A stretch of DNA of 64,000 bases. Origin: Glossina fuscipes. Taxonomy: Eukaryota > Arthropoda > Insecta > Diptera > Glossinidae. The notes below the pieces were generated by a model, which ran no database searches, was not told the DNA's origin, and saw nothing but the letters and a program-made list of their open reading frames with translations. How positions within the stretch are numbered: position 1 is the stretch's first letter; every line of letters begins with the position of its first letter. Shown here piece by piece: positions 39,701-49,829 of this stretch. Both the position numbers and the translations under genes were made by a program. The stretch spans positions 432,061 through 496,060 of the forward strand of contig NW_023998456.1 in assembly GCF_014805625.2 (NCBI RefSeq), written 5' to 3'.

Positions 39701-42700
39701 GACAATTCATTGAGTTCAATGTAATTCAGATGGACGATTTCTGATATACGTTTTTGTTGTGGGTTGTGGCTGAAGGATCCACGATCATTTCGATTTTTAT
39801 AAATTTTTCATATACTTGCATGTATATGGCACAATGCGACCATTTTCTTTTGGGCTTCACATAATCTAAAATCGTTCGTCGTCTGCTATGTATAACACGT
39901 CATTCAATGAGTTCATAGGATGTAGGATAACTATTGACGAATCCCTATACTTTATACATAGTACGAACCTTCTAATCAAACCGTACCCTAAAGTTTGGTT
40001 TTTGATAACACTACACGAAATTCATTTTTTCTCAAGTTTGTGCAAAAACAAAACGACGCCTTATCCGTAAAAGTAGACGAATTGGCTCAGTGCGGTAGAG
40101 TTCACTATAGTAATGGATGTAGTGTGTGCTGGTATACCGTATTATAAGCTGTTGACTGTCGTCTTGATTACAACAAAAATTTCAGAATGATATAAGATCT
40201 CGCATACATTATACTTGACGACTGATACTTCTTAACAGTCATCTGGATCCGATAAAAGTGACGACATTTGTAAGTTATTCTACGAGCCTTTTGAGCGATA
40301 TATTATAGTCAACAAGACGGGGATACTCTTATGACCTATGTAAATACCTTCTATCGTTGTCTGATTTCTGTTAATGTATTCCCATTAAGTAAATAAGCTT
40401 AAGTGTTGACGTCACAGTTGTATATTGAAAACTTACCGATATTTGTCCGGATTCAAACATTAATTTTTGTACCGACTGTAAATGGAAAACAGTTTGAATG
40501 TTTTTGGGTTTGTTCTCTTTTTTTTTTTTTAGATTTTTTTAGATTTTTTAAAAAACATTTTAATTATTATCTCTAAGAAATGTAAGCCAAGGAGCTAGTG
40601 TTTCTTTTTTTTTTTGTTTGTTTTTTTTGTTTTGTTTGTAACACAAAGACATTTAAGGCAAATAGGGGCCGTGAAAAAGGGCGATTGACAACTGGTTTGT
40701 TGTACTTGTTATTAAATCAAAACCTTTAATTAATTTGGAATGTGAAATTTTTACGTTAATCTAAATATCTAAACAAAAGCTGCTAGTTTTTTAAGTTAGA
40801 ACTAAGTGTGAATTATTCAAACGACTTAACCAAATGTGAGTTAATGAATGAATACATGGCATAGCAAAAACAAAGTGCAGTAGAAAACCTCTAGGAATGA
40901 GTGCATTATTAGTGCATATGTAGTTAAGTAAAGTTTAGGTGCGAAATATTATTTAGCAAGGAAAACACTGCATTCACTTCTTCGCTGCATCGTTTTCCTT
41001 GCTTTATAAAAAAAAAAATAAAAATAATTTATTCATGAGTGCACTGACAAACTAACTGACACACTAGTTTATGTTAATGATGAATGATGAATATATTAAT
41101 TAGATGATTCAACTTAATGTAATTCTTAATAGTACGATACGAGTGTTTATAGAGTTTACAAAGACGACTCTTACTTTATGTAATGTGGTTTGTTCTTCTA
41201 GCTGCAGCTAAATTGTTACAATATGTTTTTTTTTTTTTTTTTAATTGTAGAAATTGTGAATTATATATATTAACGATAGAGTATATACGTAGGTAGCAAT
41301 GGTAGGTAATAATAGTAATAGTCGTAGTAGTAGTAGTAGTAATAGTAGTTGTTGTTGTTGTTGTTGTTGTTTTAATACGTATGGGAGATGTTTTTTAACA
41401 CACAGTTTCAGAGTGTATCGATAGAGAGACAGACATATAAAAATAAAAAGAAAAAAGAGAAAAATTGTTTAGTGTTGTATTTCCTCGAGTTGATTATAAA
41501 ATCATAACAAAGCAAAAAATAAAAGCAGAGTAAAAAAAAAAATAAAAGAAAAAACCAAGTATCGAAGCTTTTAAGGTAAGTCCCACAAAGCAACCACAGA
41601 GTAGCAGACCAGAGTTCTCGGAGTTTATAGTGCCTTCAAATGCAAGACAAATATCGGCTTGACTAAAAGTGTTTAAAGAGAAGCTCTGTTCGGCTTTCCA
41701 TCTATTTTTGGTAGACAGACAACTCTATGGCCCCGAATCCCTTTAATATGTCACGGTAATTATTATAATAAAAGACGAGCTTACTTTGAAGTGACCTAAG
41801 CCGATTTTCTATCAAAAACCACATATTATGCGCTCTACGCTAACCATCTATTCAGTTTGAGTGAATTTCTAATGAAAATAAAAAAAAATTGTAAGCAAAA
41901 TGTATTTTCTCATAAACAGATTTAAAATATTTCCAAAATAAACGTCTTTTGTTTATGATAAGCTCTCAACGGAAGGACACGACCAATACTGACTTTTACC
42001 CTTGGGCAGTGATTATAAACAGGAGTATATATATATATATATATGTAAGTATGGGATGTTAGAAATGTATTACTATGACAACTGCAGGTTTTCGGTGATA
42101 CTGTTTTGCTTTCGTATTTTTTTTTTTGGTAACTAGCTGGGGACTTCAATAGGCATATTGACATTGAAATGTGTTTTTTTTTTTTTTTTTTCATTTAGTA
42201 TACCTGAGATCGTTCCAAATCATGTTTGAGTCGTTCATTTTCCAATTCAAGTCGTGCAATACGTTGTTTGGTTGCCTCCCAGTCAGCATTGCTTCGGCCC
42301 ATTTCGCACGTTGCCTTCTCCAATTCGGCTTTCGATTTACCCAGTTCGCTTTGTGACGCTTCCAATTTGATTTCTAAACGTTCGCGTTCGTTAACTGCTC
42401 GCTCGAGTCGTGTATTAAGTTTTTCAACTTCGCTTTCGAGACCCCGTAATTTGATTTTATAGTCGGCAATTTCACGCTCATGCAGTTCACGTTCTTCTTG
42501 TTTCTCTTGTTCGGCACGATCTCGCTGTTCTCGTAATTGGGCCATTTGCTTTTCTTTATCGCCAATGGCCTCTTCGAGACTTGTGAGAGCGCCCTCCGAA
42601 CTGCTATGATGAGCTTGCATTGCCGACAAACGGGCTCGAGCCATGTCAACTTGATTATCCTTTTCTTTTAATAAATCTTCAAGATTTTCAATCTAAAGAC

Positions 42701-43750
42701 AAACGTATATATAAAACAAAATAGTTTTTCAGGGATAATGAAATTCACAATTAACAACAGTAACTAGGTGCACGCACAAATACACAAAGCTAATACTTAA
42801 GTGCACTGAAAGCATATGAACTATAATTTAAGATATTTTTGTTTTTTATTTTGTTTTCTTTTGTTTTGTTTTCTTTTTTTTTTTTTCTTTTATAAAGAGA
42901 GAACCACCTTTCTTTGGAGAACACTAATTTTGCGATCCTTAATCTCCATATGATCTTTCAATTCTGTTAACTCGGTAGTGAGACGGTTGCGCTCTTGCAC
43001 GGTCTGCAGTGTGCCCTGCGTTTTCTTTTCCAGCAAGCGATTTTTCTCCTCCAAACGGGCTCTTAACTCCTCCACATCGGCCTGCAGCATATTGTAGTGT
43101 TCTTCTTTGGCACATAATGATTCCTTCAAGACCGCTATATGCCGTTGATAATCCTAAAGAGGCGTGTATATATATAACAATGATAATTAACAATAATAAT
43201 TGATTTTCTTAAGTGATAAATTTAAAAAAAAAAAAAAAATTATATTCATTATTATCTGTATGTAAGTAAGCTGATGGCGGAGATGTTTTCTTTTATTCGT
43301 TATCTGTTAGGTGGTGTGGTTAGTAGTGTGTTGTGATGGTAGAGGGTAGAATTTACCTGATGCTGCTCTTCCAGAGTCTTCATTTTAGCTGCCATTGCCA
43401 ATATTTCTTGATCCCTTCTTTGTATTTCAAGACGGAATTCGTCCAACTTAATTATGATAATTGAAAATTTATAGAAAAGAAGCAATTAAAACACAGTAAG
43501 CTCATCTTTCATTCTTTTTTTTTGTTTTTTTTTTTCTATAAAAAAATAAACATATCTTTGTTTTCTTTTGTATTTTTTTGTATCTATTTTTTTTTTCTTT
43601 TTTTTTTTTGTATGCATGTAGTAGAGAGAAACTCCGGTATTATTATCTCAGCTAAGAATGATAAATTGAATGATTAATTCATGTGATGTGAGCGAGTACG
43701 AGAGAAGAATTTTTTGTGTAAGATTGTGGCATAGAAAATGAGAAGTATAG

Positions 43751-43790
<40 letters not shown>

Positions 43791-44349
43791 CGAGCGAGCG
43801 AGCGAGTGAGTTTAAGGAGTTTCTACGTGTAAAAAAGTATGCCTGCTTAACGCATCTAAGCATTCGCTTGTTGTGTCATAAGATCGTAAGAAAAGCACAC
43901 CAACACACACACTTTCCATTGCACACAGCAAAGTGGTAGTCTCAAGCACGGTTATTTCTTAAATCAAAGCAAAGTTGTTTTGCTTATTATTCGGTTAATC
44001 CTTTCTTCATGTTCTTCTTCTTCTTCTTCTTCTCTTTTCTTCTCTTTTATTAGGCAACCGAGCACACGATTTTTTTTGTTCAGATGGGTGGTGTGGGTTT
44101 ATTTTTATTTTTTTTATGAATTTTTTAATTTCATTTTCATTATGCTTTGCCAAAATACTATGATTCGAAGAAGAGTTTCGTCTTAAATTTCATTTACTTA
44201 TTTCTTTTGTTTGTATTATGCTTCAATTTATTTATTCCATTTTATATGTGTATTAATAATAATGATTTTTCCATTATTTATATATATTTTATTGTATGAA
44301 AATTATATATTAGAATTAGAAATTAGGTATATATATAGAATTAAAAATT

Positions 44350-44389
<40 letters not shown>

Positions 44390-47300
44390 TGTAAGTATTT
44401 TAAGTTTAATTGTTATAAAAGATGTTTAATATAAAATAAAAAGAAAATAAAAAATGAAAAGAAGAGAACGTATTAAATGCATCGTTTATTATTTTGAAAT
44501 ATTTATTTAAATATATTATTGTAGCAGTTTTTTGCGTTTCTCGGTTATATATATATATATAAATTTTTTTTTCTCCTGTTATTAATATAATTAATCTAGT
44601 TAAGGTATAAATTAATTGATATTAATTTCATTATATAGTTAGCAAGTAGAGAGAGTATAAAGATATCGTTGCGTATAAACGGAATATCAAAAAATTTCAT
44701 AAATAATATATTAGAATAACAGTCATTGATATATAGTTTAGAATCGATTACATATAACTATTTGGAGTATATTTTTTTATGCATACACACGTCTACGATA
44801 TAAGACGTTCAATATCTTAATATCTTGATAGTTGCTGTCGATCTAATAACGAAAACAGATAGAAAGCTTTCCATATGATAACACAAAACAAAAATGTTAT
44901 CTAAGCGACCATACCTATAACACGATTGACTTTGAATGTTAACAAGAGTTCAATAATAATGATAATCATCATAGAAATGGATCGCACTTTAGGTTGCGAA
45001 CGTTCTTTTTTCGTTTCATTTACGAAAGCTAGTAACAGTTTCTTAAAAGCAAATAAGTAAAAACACTATGGTGGACCACGTCTTAGTAATAAATACCCTA
45101 TTCAAATAACGCTTTTTTAACCTAAGGCATTTATAGGAGAAATGATGGAAAAAGGTCTCCGACCCTGGCCAGTTTCAATAGCTTTAGTCCTTGGGGAAAT
45201 GCAGGGCAGTGGACTTAGCTTGATCAAAGTATCTCAAAAATTACGGCCTATAGGTTGAACGTAAAGAAACAAGATGGATGGACGGACAGAAAAGTTTAGA
45301 TCGATTAAGAAAGTGATACTGAAACGCACTGCATAATGCATGGCGGGTACATGTCAGGCTATTCTGGGCGTTGTAGTATATGATGTAAGGTACAAGAAGA
45401 ACAGACACGCAAAACGAAGCCGTCGCTTTTCACGAAGCGTGAATTTAAGAGCGCTTACTCTAGACCATTTGTAAATCATGTTACGCTTGCTTGTGATTCT
45501 TGGCGCCACAATTTATAAAGAAAAGATAATGCTTCAGATGTTGAGCTTGAGTTTATAGGCAAGCTTTTTCAAGACCGATGTGATTTTTACAATCGAAAAT
45601 TTGTGGTATTCGTGAAAGCGGCTTTGCGGAAAGGCATTATTCCCTATAATCCTTATAGGTTAGACTTATAATTTTCACGAGAAATATCATTTCGTAGATC
45701 TGTTCTATATGAGAAAGTTTAGTTTCTGTTTAAAGCTAGAATAGCGTGCTTTCCAAGGAATATGTGGAACCTATTTGCGCATTGATTTATCCAATGCTCC
45801 TGCCTGTCGTATATCACATTGCATATGACTTTGTGGCTGTCCAGAACTTTTATGCTGCTATGAAATTTGCATGCATGCATCTGGGAGCTAACCATTATTC
45901 GCGCTTGTCATATATCCCATTGCTTGGGTTTTGTTACTGCCGGAACTGCCCACGACATACAAGAAGCAAGCATACAATTAGAGTCCACATTGCCCCCTTC
46001 TGTAGCGCGTCATATTGATTAGTTTGCACGAGATGCAAAGAAACTAACCATGTCCTATATCAGATTGTTCCATTTCTTCTTTTTTTTTTACGATCAGTCG
46101 CTGGTGAAAGCTGATGGTGAGATATGTGTAAATTATAGGCGAATAAGCTAACCATTGCCTACACCTCTTGTTGCCTATAAACAACATGCGTGCGTTTGTT
46201 CTAATCAGCGCATACGCCTGCATTTGCCGGCGACTTGAAATAAAGACTTTTTTTACATTTAAATTTTAAAAAAGTATTTTATTTGGCAGTAACGATATTA
46301 TTCGGGAAACAAGAACCAGTGCATGGCCTATTGCAAATTAGAATTAATTTCGTTAAGTATATGAGAAAACATCACCAACGCATCATAATTTTTGTATTCT
46401 TTCTGACTGAAAAATCACTGACGACATTTTAGAGTGCAATGAACATAATGAGAATCTTTATGACCTTTAAACATAAGAGCCGTTCATTTGATAGCCACAT
46501 AAGTCATTGTCTTTTTCATATTCTTCTCTAATTTTGTTTTAAATTTCATATTTTTTTCATTTTATGATTTTCAAAAATATTGAAGCCAACGCTCGAGAAC
46601 GCCTAGAAGCTTATATAAAGTCGCAGAAAAAGAAACCTATTTCGTTATATTTAAAAGGGCGCATGTCGCTCTTCGTTCCACCATTATTAATCGGGAAAGC
46701 TTTACAGAAGGAAATTTCTTCCTTTTTAACGAAGTGAAATCTTCTCATCGCAGTTAATTAGGCGACAATACATTGACATTTTTGATAAACGATTTATGAT
46801 CGAAAACTCTGTAACGCGTTCAGATAATAGCACATAAATTTACGATCAGCAATCATGTCTTATCAGAGAGTAAACAGATGCGCATGCTTTCTATCTGCTT
46901 GAGATATTAATTGCTTCATAGTTTATTCGATTTATTTTTATCTATAAATCAAATTATTATTATTATTATTGTTATTATTATTAATGGATGGTAGTTACTA
47001 TTATTGAATTAATTTATTAAATGAAATTATTTCAAATATGAATACGAACAAAATGGGCTGCATCAGTTGGTTTCTTCTCATTCGAAATTTATTCAGGCTT
47101 TGAACTTACATTTAATTATATAAAGGTTTTCGATGACTTAACTAAACGCCTGAATAAAGTTCGAATAAAATTCGATGACTTAAGTAAAAATTTTCATTAA
47201 GCTCGAATTAGGAACGTTCCGGAATGTTCCATATTGTTCGTACTATATGCCAAGCGAGTTGAATTTCTAAAGATTATTCTTGTTATGTTCACTCGCTTAT

Positions 47301-49791
47301 GGAAGTGTGTACTTTAGCGTAGGAGTACAAGGGTTTTTTGCATTTTTTTGTTTTTTTTTGTTTTTTGCTTTGAGAAATACTTGTAGTATTGTTTTTTCGT
47401 TTAATATGTAATTACAGCGCTTTTGTTAGATCATAATTGAGTTCATTGTGTTTACGTATATATATATATATGTATATATATATTCGTTCATATCGTTTGG
47501 TTTTTAAAAAATTATAAATAATTAATTTCATTTTTTTTTTAATTTAATTCATTTTTTAATTTGTTGAAAAACTCGACAAAAGATATGTATATGGTAATAT
47601 GTTTCTCTTCATTAAATAGATGATACGGAGACTATAATCGTGTTAAGGACGATTTGTAAGACCAGTTATCTAAGCTACAGATTTAAGAATAGCGAAGCGC
47701 CGACACATAACATAGTAGTGTAGCGCTGTTATATAGTGATAGCCTAGACAATTTCGAGGCTAATAGTAGAGACAATTGCCATAAGATCCAAATTCTTGCA
47801 TATGCGATTATAAACTGATTGAGAAAGGAAATGATGGACGTCTTGGAGTCTCTATATACATTTTATATTTTCGTCAAACATGCTAGCAATTTCACTGAGC
47901 GGTTCAAATACAATTGATAGGTTTTCCGAATTTCTCTTCTGAGTGATAACTATCTTGCTGAAGTCCCGTTTATGAACTCCATTCGAAAAATGTGTATTGA
48001 TTTGTGATTTTCTATCTTAATTTGGACAACTTGGAAAACCTTCCGTCGAATGACGCACATTTTCAAACTTGTTAAGTGAATTGAATCTCGAATGTGTAGA
48101 GGGTTCAGAAATTTTCTTGAAAATCTGAAATGTCGAATCAACTCATTAAAAACTTTGTCATCCGTTAAGTCAAGCACATGTTTTCTCGAAAAACTATAAC
48201 TGCAGCCCATTTTTGAAATACTTTTTATAATTGTATATTTATCTCTGCTTTGAAATTTTTAGAGTTATGACTTATTATAAATCGACATTATATGTCGACA
48301 AAAATCAGTAAACAGTAAACAGCACGTAAGAATGTGAAAAGTTTGAACGATTCAGGACCACTTATGACCATCTCTCGGAGAAGTTGTTTTAAAAAAGTAA
48401 ACCTTTATATGTATAAGGATACATTAAGTTTGTGCGGATATATGCAACATCTAGAAGGACTGATGGAACAGATCCACTTTCGGTTATACCGATCGATTCG
48501 GGAGCACTTTCTGAATCGACTTGTTTTTAATCTACAGACCTTAATCTTCAAGATACTTTGGTGAAATTTAGTAGCATTTGTCAAAATTGTTACATGCATA
48601 TGGGTAGGGCGATGGAGAGCTTAGCCCGTTTCCTTTTCTTTGTTGGTTTGTATTTTATTGCAACCAGAAGGGCATAGAGATAGCATGCCATGCAAATCAA
48701 AAGTGAAACCTCTAAGTTAACACTGCCTTAATACACAATCTGCTTAGGCACTCGCATGAGAGCAAAATAAATTGAGAGATTTTTTATTTCAATATCAGTC
48801 TCTCATTTCTAAACTTATATTTTCGTATATTTATCATATTCCAATTAGCATAAGAGAGAGATAGAGAGGGAGTTCATTGCTGGTATCATGGACGTATGAG
48901 TGTTATTTAAATAAAATAACTAAGCAGATATTAATTGCTATTATGAGAATTTTAACTTTTCTTACTCATACGACCACTGGTGACAAAGTGAAGCAAAGTG
49001 CTGCAGTTTTCGTTACATTAAACAACACTGTGTCACTTTATTCTAATAAACGAAGAAAAAGAAAAGTTTCATTTCATCAACTATCGCATTAAAAAACGAA
49101 ATTTTCATTTAACATTATGGATTGATTATACATGAAATTCTTATAATAAGCATTTCAATGCATAAGCGATACGAATACATCATCACTAACTTGTCGTTTC
49201 TTTTTTTTTTTTTTTTTTTTCAATATAAAACATAATCACTTTTATTTGGTTTGCTTTTTAAGATTTGCTTTATAAATATATATATTCATAATTAATTAGA
49301 CTGCTTTTAATTGACCTTTTTTTTTTAATTTGTTTGTTTGCTAATTATTTGCAATAATTAATGATACAAATATTATTGTATTTTAATAAATATATTAATA
49401 ATTGTATTAAGTATATAATAGATAATAATTAAAGTGATTTTATCGGGATATATATATAGTATGCGCATGAATGAGTTAGTAAATGAGGAATATGCATATT
49501 ATAAAAGAACAAAATAAGGATATAGATCTAGTAGTAAAAGTAAGTAAATAAGTAAATAAGTAAGAAATAGAAAACTTTGAGAAATCAACTAGGAATGAAT
49601 GCATAAATAAAACAATTATTTATTGATCGATAGATTTCCAGATTTCGTAAATAGTAGTAGGCTTTGATTTAATAAAAAATCCTAAAGAAAACTTTAAAAA
49701 GAAGAAAAGAATTTGTAAAAAATTACAAGGCAGCAATAAATGGGGATGGATATAAATCTTGGAAAAAAGGGTCCTAGATAGAGAGAGAGAG

Positions 49792-49829
<38 letters not shown>

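Noticed and set aside
47950..48210. 86-codon minus-strand ORF
   Set aside because: No recognised domain, no plausible splice partners, and length within expectation for this much non-coding sequence.
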